From NCBI RefSeq assembly GCF_964204865.1, contig NC_135260.1, positions 8,246,001-8,310,000 of the forward strand: a DNA stretch of 64,000 bases, in the 5' to 3' direction. Positions 54,301 through 64,000 of this stretch are shown one piece after another. The notes beneath the pieces are model-generated. The model did not search any database. It was not told the origin of the DNA and saw nothing but the letters and a program-made list of their open reading frames with translations. Origin of the DNA: Styela clava. Its lineage: Eukaryota > Chordata > Ascidiacea > Stolidobranchia > Styelidae. Each line of letters opens with the position of its first letter. The stretch's first letter is position 1. The position numbers and the translations under genes were made by a program.

Positions 54301-56805
54301 AAAAACTGCAGCTCACAAAATTACAGCAAGTAGTGTTTACCTCCATTATTACGTAACAGTTACGTAGAACATATGACGTAACATATAAAGGTAAAATAAA
54401 TTTATTGTTCATATGCACAGCATTTAAAATAAGAAATAATAAAACATTAATAAAAAATACAATATGTAAAGTTTTCAATCCTATATTAGTTATGGGCAAC
54501 ACAATTCTGTTAATTTTCGGGGCGTACTTAGCAAATCGCCGCGGCGCACCTTTTGGGAACGGTAGCCGTAAATTATTGAGCGGCTGGGTCCAAGCGGGCC
54601 TGTCTATTATTGATACCAATGTGTAGTGTGCAACGATATTTCTCTCGTTAGACATCGTATTGCATTCATATTCAAAACAAACAAGCAGTTATCTATCCGC
54701 ATGTGAAAATCATTTGAATTTTCAGACCGTCTTAAAATTCGAATCCTGAATGACTAAAATTACTGAACATTTCCCCCGGTCAAATTTCACAGCCACCGCT
54801 GCTGTAAAATTTACAATCGACTCCGAGTAGAAAGACATTATGACTCCGACTTTAGGTTGATGGAAATTTCCATTCTAGCTCCGGTGAAATCTTATTTCGA
54901 TAATAAAAAAATGTTGGCCCACGCAAGCCCTATAACTGTTAGAAACGATTAGTCATCTTAATTTTCTCGGGTTCCCGTAGAAAATGTTTGCTTCGATTAT
55001 TATCACGGTATCGAAAATACAGCTTCGACTCCAATTAAAACAAGCCGACTCCAAGGCGCTCTTTACAGATATTGTTCGAAATATGAGATCGATGCTACCA
55101 CCTAATGGCTGAATTGATAAACAGTATTTCACTGAGTAGAGTTGTATCTTTTTGCAGACGGGAATACAAACATTTCAATGACTTCACTTCAGCATGTTCC
55201 GAAAAAACAAAGAAAAATGCTGTAGTTACGGGGAGATCAAATTGGAAATCAAGAGCACCAGATGGCTCGACTCTTCCTTTGGCTAATAGACACAACTTTA
55301 TTTTAAGCACTTCTATGAAGACTACACCCGAGGGATCGGTAATGTTGATTTTCCCAATTAGTGGAATGTGCCCAATATAATAAGTTTAGCGATAAATATA
55401 ACTATATTCTTGAACCCTTGGATAAATATATGTAATTGAACCCCGGGAAATTGTATAACCGGAGCCTGTTTATTTCAACTAGATTGCTTGATTGGACATA
55501 CACACTGTCCTATTTAATATTCCACTATTCATGAAAGGAAATAAATACGATTTATACTTCCAAGCTTGTAGACTCTGTATCCGGCTATGATTGTCACTGA
55601 TAAGCATGGATTTCAGAAGTTACATGCAATCGATTTTATACAACGAATTTTCAAATTATTACCTACCCCAATATGCAACCTATAAGATATTTTACTAAGC
55701 TTATAAAGTATTAAGTTGCCTAGTATTGTTGTGCATTTGAATATTCTGTAAGATGAAGATGCTTGGATAAATTCAGAATAGAAAGGAGCAAAAATTCACC
55801 AATGTCGAAGTATAATCTCTGCTGGTAATAAATAATCCCAAACCAGCATATAAATCTGACGACATGTCATCAAATTGTGACATCATAATTAGAACGGTTA
55901 ACTTCAACATTACTACAGTGAGAAGACCGACATACTTTAAAATCGTTACACTATTTGCCCTTTTTTCTCCAGGATGGCGTTGCTGGTTCGTTGAAAGAGT
56001 TTATTGATCTAGTGGAAAGTGATGAATGGTCACAAAAAATTCACAGAGTATTCAACATTGGCGGATCACAAATTTATAAGGTGTAATGTTTAGTAGATTT
56101 GATCTTTATCATCTTCTGGTGACCTCACTTATTGAGCTTGACTAATGTATTTTAATGTACATTTTCAGTGCATTCAAGATTCCGATTATTGTGGGAGATG
56201 TTATGTTACTAAGATAAAAGCAAATTTTGACTGTGACTTGTTCATCTGCAACCTGGATGAAGATGAAAACTTTCGTCGCGTTGAGAGGTTAACACTTACG
56301 TAACAAACCTAAACTTTTTTGCTCGATCATCGTTAGTGTAACAATTTTTTATTAATTTTCAAGAGGTCATCGCACAAAATTAAAAAATACGAACAACAAC
56401 ATAATAACGAAACGATCCATAGGTTCTTTTCGTGTCCAATAATAGCCTTTTACATTTTATTTGCCCAAAATAATGATTCTCTCCAGTTCAGAAATACTTT
56501 TTCTTCACGCAGCGTTTTTCACTTTTCTCATTAAACGCCCTTACTTTTATAGCTACTACCAAATTATGGCAATCTTTTGATTCAAATTTTCCCTTGGATC
56601 TGTATCACATTAATTAATTTCAAATAAAATTCTGCTCAGATACTATATTTTCCACTTCGAATTTGATACTATTTTATAATACAGATTGTTTTTATAATTC
56701 AGATCGGAGGAATGGGAGAAAATTATCCCCGTTGGAATTCAATATGAAAATGGCTTCGAGTGGGAAGTGTTAATATACGAGAAAATCCAGAAATCACGTC
56801 AATAA
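45345..56805 (+). CDS. DHFR: Dihydrofolate reductase-like protein with a gene nested in intron 1
   Basis: Five exons, 45345-45421, 55158-55338, 55973-56080, 56169-56287 and 56703-56805, join in frame to 195 residues (vertebrate DHFR about 187). The N-terminus [19 protein letters not shown] and LPWKLPREYKHF keep the active-site Trp and the acidic residue five positions on, as in E. coli DHFR. The cofactor glycine pair is kept in [11 protein letters not shown], and the C-terminal strand is [10 protein letters not shown]. Two NADPH-contact segments differ from the family: the usual MGRKTW region reads VTGRSNW, and the usual LSR reads LST. The protein therefore looks DHFR-derived, but activity is uncertain. 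Intron 1 (45422-55157) contains the whole KDM6 gene on the same strand. The aataaa at 56916-56921 is a likely poly(A) signal. Enzyme role in the family: NADPH-dependent reduction of dihydrofolate. Confidence 0.83.
46704..50027 (+). CDS. KDM6A: Lysine (H3K27) demethylase, UTX/KDM6 type, intronless
   Basis: A single open frame of 1107 residues starts at MDGIGPE (46704); the codon two before it is TTG, not ATG. Residues about 70-365 are TPR repeats (for example [20 protein letters not shown]). Residues about 370-740 are a low-complexity linker. The JmjC domain has the Fe(II) ligands H854 and E856 (GHQENNNF) and H934 (GTVHWVQA), spaced exactly as in human UTX. The C-terminal zinc-binding domain shows C1039/C1042 (CEIC) and C1065/C1068 (CEDC), and ends like UTX ([10 protein letters not shown]). 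Proteins of this family remove methyl groups from H3K27 within MLL3/4 complexes. Vertebrate orthologues have many introns and are about 1400 aa; this one has none and a shorter linker. It lies inside DHFR-like intron 1. A pyrimidine-rich tract and ag (ttttgatttag) lie just before the start. An aataaa is at 50392-50397. Confidence 0.95.
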   Translation: MDGIGPETVNSTLSPAEINELSKIDSCLFGDRVLEKEDEAARLKALLKKGVEHYTKLATETKDNKVLSGHLCKLGHFHLLLEDYHKALSAYNKYYTLHPDHWRNSAFLYGVGIVYYHFSAFSWATKFFQQLIYNDPCFRKAGEVFCRLGLIFKISGSHEAAIKHFKLALSDHRSSGISRCEIKFHLGHLYEIQQRFNEAKTEYEDILKLPPAQLTTAVQANTLRQLGWLYHTVEEFDPATRSQKALELLQRSIEIDSNNGQTWYLLGRYHSSMGKVHDAFVSYRQSIDKSEANADTWCSIGVLYQEQNQPMDALQAYICAVQLDRGHEAAWRDLAILYEACQQPKDALVCYINAQRCKENKNDGIQNPEVAERVKAIEQIIKAQDMNGQQNHGKILPSIEEAWTLPIPAELTQRQSAFKCSPSVKQDSKSFLTSNPSTLSSTPGHIVNQNTDEAKSPILEQSCSWYLTPQQLQVMHNLQLNKPLLTPTQTMELERLQHTHLLMLEHQKKLTKSTDGNNVSKTENKTDDTDSRKNTLLPSITQLQSGSSDTNIDVVISSPKEIEETSLQDSEIPNRPFPPLLTPCGISETMLAREVITTCRKIVSNHTVPTEHLYLDKCPPPNRTSTPQPSLSKDKLCPPTPTIYLENKRDAMSKALANFCTHPGNPVTVIRGLAAALKLDLGLFSTKTLVECNGDCQVEVRTQFRQPSDENWDVTGQKRVWKCESSRSFTSIAKYAEYQAATFQESLREDTKKHQSSSTGGDGHSHKDQSIETDKSTDAQGIKKKNFKIIKFGTNIDLSNEKKWRDQLQELAKLPWLFRLVSAGNMLSHVGQTILGMNTIQLYMKVPGSRTPGHQENNNFCALNINIGPGDCEWFATPEEYWGVIAELCEQNNVDYLSGSWWPILEDLYNRNVPVYRYIQKPGDLVWLNAGTVHWVQAIGWCNNIAWNVGLISAYQYQMAVERYEYNKLTKYKSIVPLIHLTWYLAQHIRITDFKLFKMLKTCMMRTLWQSQKTLDTLKQSGISAVWHGKGENEPAHYCEICDVEVFNLLFVRQIQGSNSHLVYCEDCARKESTNLSGFVVLTQYHMDELMTIYDQFTLATKRVKKT
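53740..54135. repeat. MITE-like segment with GGCCC-rich inverted arms
   Basis: The left arm contains actatgggtcgcggcccatc. On the other strand the right arm reads gctatgggccgcggccccaa. Arms of about 20-25 bp match imperfectly around 300 bp of AT-rich DNA that includes the dispersed repeat at 53797-53935. Exact ends and target duplication are not clear. Confidence 0.35.
53797..53935 (+). repeat. Dispersed repeat, copy 2 of 2
   Basis: Same order of blocks as 25155-25312 (catcaagttgtgtaaaggga, ttcacttggctaacac, gaactcatataatagaact, then tacaggagta) with small internal indels. Confidence 0.6.
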
Positions 56806-58022
56806 AAACAGCCTAATTTTTAGGGGTTATTGTTTTTATTGGAGTACCTTTCTTGCCGACTTGACAATTAAATAGACTGACAGATAAATTGCATCGCAAA
56901 TTTAATGTGGCACTAAATAAAAATATCTAATATTCAGATCATGTCTTTATTCTAGTATTGAATATTAAACTACTTATTTTACAAGTTGGTCATTGACTAT
57001 CAAAGTGAGTAAAATATCTATTTTACATCTACCAAGAAAAGTAGATAATAAGGCACAGCTTTATCATAATATGGTACCATCTCATAGCCTGTTCCAACCA
57101 TGGTAGCTTAATGGTCGATACGGTGTCTTACCGCTATGAGAATAGACATGTGTTGTCCCATCAGTATCTGCGACACGTTACAATGGCTCCAGATCAGAAA
57201 CGAATTATACCTATACAGTAATTCCAAAGTTCAAGACGTAGGTTATGGCCTAATACCGTATCCACCGGACAGTATAAATTCAATTCTTCAACTCCTGCAC
57301 ATATAAGTTCCGTCTTATCAGTGAAATATTTAGGGAGAAACCAACAATAGCGTGAAAATACACTACATGCAGAACGAAGTATATTCATCAATTATCTTAT
57401 ATGCAATTATACTCATACGGACCTACTAGAGCAAAAGCTTTGAGGAAGGATTGGGAGTTAGTCTCGCGTAATCTCTACTGATAAGCAAACTATCTTATAT
57501 ATTGCAAAATTTATGGCGTGAATTGAGGGTTTATTTCATTTGTGAGACCCCTTTTCAAAAATACTATCACAAAACTCCATAGAAACAATTATATACGCCA
57601 TAATATGTCGTTAAAAAAGTATGTTAAATGCGTTATGACGTCATAAACGATTTTTAAAAAAAAAAATTATTTTATTGTGATTCTTGAACCAATAATAATT
57701 GTCAATTTTCATTTCAAATTCGTATCTTGTACGCTATACGACCCTAATATACTGAAGACAGTACATTTTTGTAACATTTTCCTTACTTTTTGAAGACGCG
57801 CATGCATACGTAATGCCATAAACGGAGTTTTACGTGATCGTATTTGCGTCTGCTACCTGTTTCCTGTATTGATCCAAGCTTCAAATCCTATATATTATAC
57901 AGAATAACTGTGCTGAAATTGCAGCAGAATTATACAGATTTCAGTAAATATGAATACAGACTGAAGTATCAGCGCGAAAATCTGACAAAGGCGCATGGCA
58001 AATAGAGGTAACCTTTCTCAAA
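56806..58022. other. Gap between the DHFR-like gene and the MFS transporter
   Basis: It holds the DHFR 3' UTR and the promoter side of the transporter gene. A tRNA A-box-like string (tggtagcttaatggt at 57101) has no B box downstream. Nothing else was seen. Confidence 0.5.
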
Positions 58023-59408
58023 ATGACACACCAGGATAAGATTTGTAGTTTGAGATGGCTTGTGTTGGTGTATCTAATATATACCACATTCGCATGTGGA
58101 GCTACTTGGACGATATTTTTGTCATTCAAAATATTCTTAGCAAATTATTTTAACATGACAACGATGGAACTTGATGGCATGTTATTAGTGGGAATAGCAG
58201 GTATGATGACTGCCTCGTTTCCTCTTGGAATATATGCTGCTATGCACCCAAGGAATGTCAAAATATGGATTCATGGAACTTTGTTAACGTTAAGTTTTGT
58301 TTTTCTGGTACTGGGTGTTATATTTCAAAAGCGAAAATTCAGTTCAGTGCTTGCGCTAGGGCTTTTTATTGTTGGGGTTGCATCTGCAATGTTACTATTG
58401 CTTATCCTAGTTACTGTGACGATATGGTTTAAAGAGAGCGAATCGGCTACAGTGTTTGGTACAAGCGGATTCTCCTTCGCTGCTGGCGTGGTATTTTCAT
58501 CATCAATATTTACTAATTTGAATTCGTCTAAAGACGTCGGAGAGTTGCTTCCTTATTTATTTGCATTTGGTTCAATAGCGTCCATGACGTTACTTGGAAT
58601 TGCTTGGTATTTTTTGCCTGATTTTCCGATCATGGCGTCGCATGTTGAAGCAGATAGAATAGCCACAAGTCGGCACACGAGCAATTCAACTGTGATAAGT
58701 GTTATTAGGCAGCTTGTCGATGAATTTAAAACCGTCATACGGAGCAGAACAGGTATTACGCTTGTAACTGCAAGCGTCACGTCCCTTACATTGTTTTTAC
58801 TACAAATATCGCAGATGCCGGTAATTCAAGTTGAAGATTCCACAAACCATTCGAACTCGGGTAACGCTACTGGAATGATTGATAACTTTCTATCTTATTC
58901 ACATAGAAAAATATCACTGCTAATAAATCTATCAGTCGGAGCGTCACTAGGGAGCTTTGTTTCCGGAATACTACTGGATAAGTTAAAACGATATCACCCG
59001 ATGGCTGGAATCATTACTGTAGGATCATTCATCTCCAGCGTCGCCATGCTCACAACTTACTTATTACAGAAACAATCATTGATGTGTATTGCTTGTTTCT
59101 TTTCTGGATGTTTCACGTTATCGGGAGCACCGTTTTACACTGAGGTTACTAAGCAGCATTTTCATCTTGGAATAAGCGAATGGATTCAGGCGGTAATTTT
59201 TGCTGTTACTCTTGGGATATTTTGTTTAGTTTTTGGACCAGTAACACAATTATTAATCACGCAACTTGATCCTATGTACTTTTTTGGACTGAATTGTGTT
59301 CTTTGCTTGATTATGTGTATTGTTGTAGTCAATATATCTCCAGTTTTTCAAAGGTACGAAGAGAGTAACAGGAATGGAGAAAACGACTGTCTTATTTTCA
59401 GAAATTAA
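58023..59408 (+). CDS. Major facilitator superfamily transporter, single exon, SLC49/FLVCR-like layout
   Basis: One uninterrupted 461-residue frame from ATG 58023. About twelve hydrophobic helices are visible, in two sets of six separated by a hydrophilic stretch around residues 215-240. The first helix is preceded by SLRWLVLVYLIYTTFACGAT, much like the RW-V-L start of SLC49 (FLVCR) proteins. Helix 4-5 has AMLLLLILVTVTIWF followed by a FGTSGFSFAAG segment, as in FLVCR, and helix 6 ends WYFLPDFP. The helix 7-8 loop has two potential N-glycosylation sites (NHS, NAT). The tail is hydrophilic and acidic. The substrate cannot be inferred; SLC43-type carriers are an alternative. An aataaa at 59446 gives a very short 3' UTR. 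Confidence 0.75.
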   Translation: MTHQDKICSLRWLVLVYLIYTTFACGATWTIFLSFKIFLANYFNMTTMELDGMLLVGIAGMMTASFPLGIYAAMHPRNVKIWIHGTLLTLSFVFLVLGVIFQKRKFSSVLALGLFIVGVASAMLLLLILVTVTIWFKESESATVFGTSGFSFAAGVVFSSSIFTNLNSSKDVGELLPYLFAFGSIASMTLLGIAWYFLPDFPIMASHVEADRIATSRHTSNSTVISVIRQLVDEFKTVIRSRTGITLVTASVTSLTLFLLQISQMPVIQVEDSTNHSNSGNATGMIDNFLSYSHRKISLLINLSVGASLGSFVSGILLDKLKRYHPMAGIITVGSFISSVAMLTTYLLQKQSLMCIACFFSGCFTLSGAPFYTEVTKQHFHLGISEWIQAVIFAVTLGIFCLVFGPVTQLLITQLDPMYFFGLNCVLCLIMCIVVVNISPVFQRYEESNRNGENDCLIFRN

Positions 59409-59445
59409 ATATTTCCAAAGTAATTTCGTTCTCGAACAATAGTTT

Positions 59446-59451
59446 AATAAA
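59446..59451 (+). terminator. Poly(A) signal of the MFS gene
   Basis: Canonical aataaa 38 nt after the stop codon at 59406-59408. Confidence 0.5.
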
Positions 59452-59844
59452 ACTAGCATTGTTTCTAACGTGTTTTACCTAAAAACACTCACACCTATCA
59501 GTAAATACTGCCTTTTGGCGATCACGGACATTTTGAAATAAAATCGTGAACAATAGATTTTTAACGGAAACTGATTCATCATTGTCAAATTTTCATAATC
59601 AGCTATCTTAGCACTTCAAATAACTTTTACATTTATTGGGTCCCTAGCAATATAATTAGTGGTATTATTTTGAATTAAACGCCACATGAGATAAATTTTC
59701 GAAAAAGTAATCATTTTTGAAGAAATTGTACATTATAAAGATGATTTGTATCTGGAATGTCAGTTAACGGGTAAAATAAATCGTAACCGTTAAACAACAC
59801 ACGGTAGGAAAACTATGTATCATAATGCTCACAATGAGTGGTTG

Positions 59845-60111
59845 TTGGACACGTAGTGGACATAACGATCGTTTCAATATTATGTTGTTGTTGTTGTTCT
59901 TGTTCTTTGACACGTTTTTAAAAAGTCGCTTTTCTCTTTGATTACTGGACTAATTGCTTTGAAATTTTCAGTGGTTGAAGATGAAATTTTTCTCCAGAAG
60001 GCTATTACTTTTATTTATTTCAAATATTTCTGTTAGCTCTGTAAGATTTGTTTTTGTTTGCTATGACGTCACTAAACGTTCTATGGATATCGGACGCCAT
60101 TTTGTGTCCAA
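59845..60111 (+). mobile_element. MITE with TTGGACAC ends, most complete copy
   Basis: It begins ttggacacgtagtggacata, and the reverse complement of its end begins ttggacacaaaatggc. The interior shares agtcgcttttctctttg, gctttgaaattttcagtggt and ctccagaaggctattac with the copies at 39404-39625 and 21601-21690. It has no coding capacity. Confidence 0.65.
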
Positions 60112-62317
60112 CGGACCATCTTGCAATTTCAATTCACGCTGTCACAAGACAGGACCTTCTAAAGATAGAGAAGTTCTGGTACCGTAACACAGCGCGGTGA
60201 CACTGAACTAACTCGTAGCTGTCAAAAGCTTGAAAATCCATACAAATATGAGAAATAAAAAGATGAAACTTGGCAGGTGGGTAGAGTTGTGTTTCTTTTA
60301 ACCATATTTGAAAGTTTCGCGTTTCTACATTTGAAGGAGGGGGAATAGGGGGTGTGCATTTCCGATACGTCGATAATATCTTTGTCAACCAATTTGCGGC
60401 CACCGTGTTTTCGTCTGTTTGATTGCTGTGATGTGGTGCTTTGTTTATAATTTAACGAGTTTTGTTCGAAATAACCGTGTTCTTGAAATATATGACGGTC
60501 AGAAATGCAATTAGAAGCCCAGTGTTTTCACGCTGTCACAAGACCAACAATTGTCAACCAATTTGCGACCACCGTGTTTTGTCTGTTTGATTGCTGTGTG
60601 GCTGCGTATGCGATAGTCTCGACGCAGCATAAACGATGATCAAGGCTTGAAATCCATGATCGCACACTGGTCGTTCGGTCGCAAATACGTCTTTCGAGTG
60701 CCGTACTTTGGGATTTGTATAGCTTCAACCCTTTGTCGTAGAAAGTTAATACGAGGTTTAGCGTGTAGAATAAATGCCGCCAATGCACCCACGGTGAAAA
60801 AATTAACGGGTTAGATATATTGGTTTTTGTTTTATAGCGGTTTGAATGAAATTGTCCGCAGACTGGCTACACCACCCTAGGCCTGGTGAGTTGTCCGTGT
60901 AGTCTAATTGTCCATCAGCCCTAAACGGCTATGACAGTCACTGTACCAAAAATTGTACCCCGATTCGGCTGGTGTTAAGTTGACGCATGTTATTTAGTAA
61001 CGTTTTTATGTGAAATGTTTGACTGTGGTTCGGTACCTGATCCGATAATACGGTACATAATTGACTCATATCACGAGATATTTCAACTGATGTTTCAATT
61101 GTCACAGGACCTAAAATATCTATGACAGTCCCTGTACCGTCTCGGTACCCTGATACAGGTACTGGTAAGTCACCGCCGGTATGTTAGTCGTTGGTCACCG
61201 CATATGATTTTTGGGGAATTGTTCTGCGTGTCCATATATTTGAGCATTGCTCTCTTGTTTATAACATGAAGAATGTACTGTTGACAACAACGAAATTGGA
61301 GTCTCTCAGAGAATACAGGGGTGAGGGTATATATAGGGAAATTGTCATTCAGTAAAAATAATTGATTAGGGAGTCGTTGATACGTATTTGATATTTAATT
61401 TCAGCCATAAAATGCGTGGATTCAGCTTGAATCTCTATCTCGATTCTCTTTATAATTTAGTAATTACTAATATCGCAACTACTGTATGCTACGAAAGAGA
61501 TTATGATCTTTCCCTGAAAAAAAAAATGAAATGCTTTTTCTTGTGAAAGCAAACATCAGCACAGCATATCTCCTTACCTTTCTATTTATACCATTGGATA
61601 ATCGCAATATTAGGTTACTTTTTCTCTCCTCACTTTAGAATATTTACTGAGTTAATCATAAAACTTTTTATCCGAGTCGAATTGTCTGTTTCTCTCTTGC
61701 TGGCTATTTTTTAGTGTGGAATGGATCGAAATAAAAAAATATATATTATAAATTTCACCATTTCCTAAGACTGGAAAAAAAATCAAAGATTTATAGTCCA
61801 AATATAGGTGGAGATATAACTGCTTCAGTCATTCGATATTGCAGAAAAATTACTACACTAATTGCTATGATTGTTCACTACGGTCTTTACCTTGCACAAC
61901 TATAAAATCAATTTTACTTCTGCAAAATAAATTATCAGCTTTTATGTGGAATTAGTCACCTCAAAACGCTATTCCATCGTATTATACAGCTATCCATCTA
62001 TCGACATTATGTCGTGAATTTAATTTATGTCAAACATTCCAAGTGCTCCTTGTTTATGTCTGCACTATAGCATACGAAATAAAATAGTATTTAATTCATG
62101 TGATAAGTTTATTTACTATATGAACAATTTTTATATAATATTAATTAGTATATTCGTCATGACACCGAGTGGGATTGACGCGATAAATTTGCTTTAATAT
62201 TCAAAATAAGAGTGCGCATGTTCAAGTATTTGTCGTGCATAAAAGTTATCCAGCTTGCAGCATACTGACTGTAGATTATTCCTCACTCCAGTATTGCGCA
62301 AGGCTAAAATTTGATAG
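60112..62317. other. Intergenic stretch with a small local duplication
   Basis: Apart from the duplicated block near 60135-60600, no gene or known repeat is recognisable. It should include the 3' UTR of the minus-strand gene ending at 62318. Confidence 0.5.
60384..60598 (+). repeat. Local duplication (about 47-bp block repeated 169 bp apart)
   Basis: gtcaaccaatttgcggccac and its continuation at 60384-60430 recur almost unchanged at 60553-60598. The motif cacgctgtcacaagac also appears twice (60135-60150 and 60529-60544), so a longer diverged duplication is likely. Confidence 0.65.
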
Positions 62318-63133
62318 TTACTTAAAATAGAAATAGCCAGCTATGGAAAGAAGACCGACAAAAAGAGTGAGGATTATTTTCATTTCTTTTTTCATTTGCA
62401 AAAATACCGGATTCTCTTTCAAATAATCATCCAATAAGCTGGCTCCCTTATTTCTGTGAGGAAACTCAACTTCAGGTATAGGCTTTCCGAGAAATTTGCA
62501 AAGAGGATCCCATCCTTCGCTTAGTGTGAACTCGATAACTTGATCTTTTGGTGCTCTCTATAGGAAAAAATGAAACACAGGTGTAAGGTTCGTATATTTC
62601 AAAAATGGTAGAATTAATTAGGATAAAAGTAATTTTTGTGAATGAATCCGCACAGGAATCCAATAAACGTTCAAGTAAAAGAATATAAGTGGTGGTAGAT
62701 TTTCTGACTGCGTATGTCGTTTTAAAACATACTATTGACGCAAAAGTCATAAACATCGCGGGGTGTGGCGTTTGCAGAGCGGCTAGAAGCACGTCTGAGA
62801 TCCTACAAATTCCAACATGATTATTCTTAAATTTCAGGACAAAGTTGGCATTCACATTTTTAAGCATGGCACATCGCTTCACTTGGTATATTTCGTGCAA
62901 TGTATAATATCAAGTGTTTAAATTGAGCATATGGAGCGGTGATATAAACATATTTTTGCTTTATTATCCTCACAAAAAAGGTGTAATTTAAATTACACCA
63001 ATAATAAACCAATATACAAATACCGTCAAAACTGAAGTATTATGATCACGATATCTCTTTTTCGCCACAGTTGGACTTATTCCTTGGTATGCTTCATACC
63101 ATCTGTGAGGGCGAGCGCCGAATGCAATTCGAC
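62318..63133 (-). CDS. C-terminal part of a Sulfotransfer_4-family protein with a membrane anchor (partial)
   Basis: Two minus-strand exons, 63024-63133 and 62318-62557, join in phase 0 (acg|gtattt ... ctatag|aga). The first reads RWYEAYQGISPTVAKKRYRD and HNTSVLT. The second starts RAPKDQVIEFTLSEGWDPLC, then KFLGKPIPEVEFPHRN. This string is the signature C-terminal part of the P-loop sulfotransferase-like family often labelled Sulfotransfer_4, common in marine invertebrates. The final residues MKIILTLFVGLLSIAGYFYF form a hydrophobic helix just before the stop, suggesting a tail anchor. The nucleotide-binding P-loop and N-terminal exons must lie beyond the right edge. Molecular function within the family is poorly defined. 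Confidence 0.75.
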
Positions 63134-64000
63134 CTAAAATAGGACAATGCAGTCATGGCGTTACATCAATTTGCTTTCTTTCCAAAAAAATAAAAATATT
63201 TGATGCAACAAATGAAATCGTGAAACATGCTGTTCTAGTGTGGTTATTAGGGATGGGATGAGTCCGGTATTACAGGGATTCGACGAATCCGAGTAATAGG
63301 CCATGGACTCGAATCCGTGACGTCACAATGGAAACAACAAAAAACACGTTTTCGACTGTGTTAACTTCGTATTTTCTTGCCTAAGCGCCGTAAGTACCTA
63401 ATGAACTATTTTAGAAGTATATTTTTCTTCTTCGGCCGCAATACCAAAGCCGAATTCAGGACAATGTTTGTCTTGGCTGTGAACTTGCTTCAAGGTCCAC
63501 CGGCTTTCGTTATCCCTAGCGGCGATTCAGCACAGATGATGTTCTAATGCCGTCGTTACGTGACCGTCTGAACCCAGGATACGTCGGAATGCTTTTGTGT
63601 CAATAAAAAAAACACGAGATTTCGACTACGACTCGACCCCGTAATTGCAGTAAGTTTTAGCTGTAGTCTTACCATATCGGATCCGCAATTGGTAGCGAGA
63701 TGTCACTCGTTACTTACTTACTTACTTACTAATGTTTCATTTTTACGTGGATCAAAAACTCAAACACACTGCACCAACTTATACGGTACTTCTCCATATA
63801 TACGTACACCAATGAGGATAGGCTATATATATGATTTACTAGGGAATTTGGGGGTAGATATTTCAGTTTGGGTGGCGTCAACATTCCTAAAAATAGCTTT
63901 TACCTTGCGTCATTTTATTGGGATATCTGTCGTCGTTTTCTATTATATTTCATAGATTTATAAAGCTAAAAAAACATAACGAAGGCGTCAATTAATAAAA
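63134..64000. other. Intron of the Sulfotransfer_4-like gene up to the window edge
   Basis: No further exon of that gene was recognised on the minus strand. A possible MITE-like start (gggatgggatgagtccgg) lies at about 63251, but no matching end was found. Confidence 0.45.
63710..63730 (+). repeat. (TTAC)n microsatellite
   Basis: Five uninterrupted TTAC units. Confidence 0.85.

Larger units (their letters stand above)
50028..55157. other. Rest of DHFR-like intron 1, downstream of KDM6
   Basis: The KDM6 3' UTR comes first, then AT-rich sequence without exon-like frames. Repeats seen are those at 53740-54135. Open frames at 54278-54655 (-) and 55105-55380 (+) were inspected; only the latter is real, as DHFR exon 2. 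Confidence 0.55.

Noticed and set aside
54278..54655. 125-codon minus-strand ORF
   Set aside because: It crosses AT-rich intronic DNA, has no recognisable motif, and its hydrophobic stretch is typical of T/A-rich noise.
57101..57160. Possible tRNA gene (A-box-like tggtagcttaatggt)
   Set aside because: There is no B box and no cloverleaf could be drawn by eye.
63251..63650. MITE starting gggatgggatgagtccgg
   Set aside because: No matching inverted end or target duplication was found.

Overview
The window is metazoan nuclear DNA: AT-rich, with intron-split genes, GT-AG splice sites, long transposon-filled introns and intergenic gaps. It carries a cilia-specific radial-spoke gene, a muscle PDZ/ZM gene, BOP1, an H3K27 demethylase (KDM6), a DHFR-like gene, an MFS transporter and the end of a Sulfotransfer_4-family gene. 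The mix suggests an invertebrate chordate, and an ascidian tunicate is my best guess. That species call is inference; no rDNA or mitochondrial marker is present.

Layout. 170-3514 (+) is RSPH10B in three exons. 3515-7422 holds nothing I recognise. 7423-17525 (+) is a PDZ protein of the ALP/ZASP/PDLIM type, rebuilt here from eight exons. Its introns hold a hAT-type element (11951-13573) and a TTAA-flanked piggyBac-like MITE (15496-16170). 18707-27529 (-) is BOP1 in sixteen exons, with MITEs and other repeats in its introns. 28116-38506 is a GC-richer array of about 1.2-kb tandem units that decays rightwards into shorter subrepeats. 38511-39672 is a broken L1/Tx1-like LINE split by a MITE, followed by SINE-like and hAT-like remnants to about 43110.

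45345-56805 (+) is a five-exon DHFR-like gene. Its 9.7-kb first intron contains a complete, uninterrupted KDM6/UTX-type gene (46704-50027, same strand). 58023-59408 (+) is a single-exon 12-TM MFS transporter. 62318-63133 (-) is the 3' end of a membrane-anchored Sulfotransfer_4-like gene that runs off the right edge.

The genes do not form a pathway. The most unusual features are the intronless KDM6 inside a DHFR intron, a DHFR with altered cofactor motifs, a LIM-less PDLIM locus with two possible C-termini, and the tandem array, whose units keep hairpins at fixed offsets with base changes that preserve pairing. All exon joins were made by eye from splice consensus, reading phase and family similarity; no alignment or search was run.
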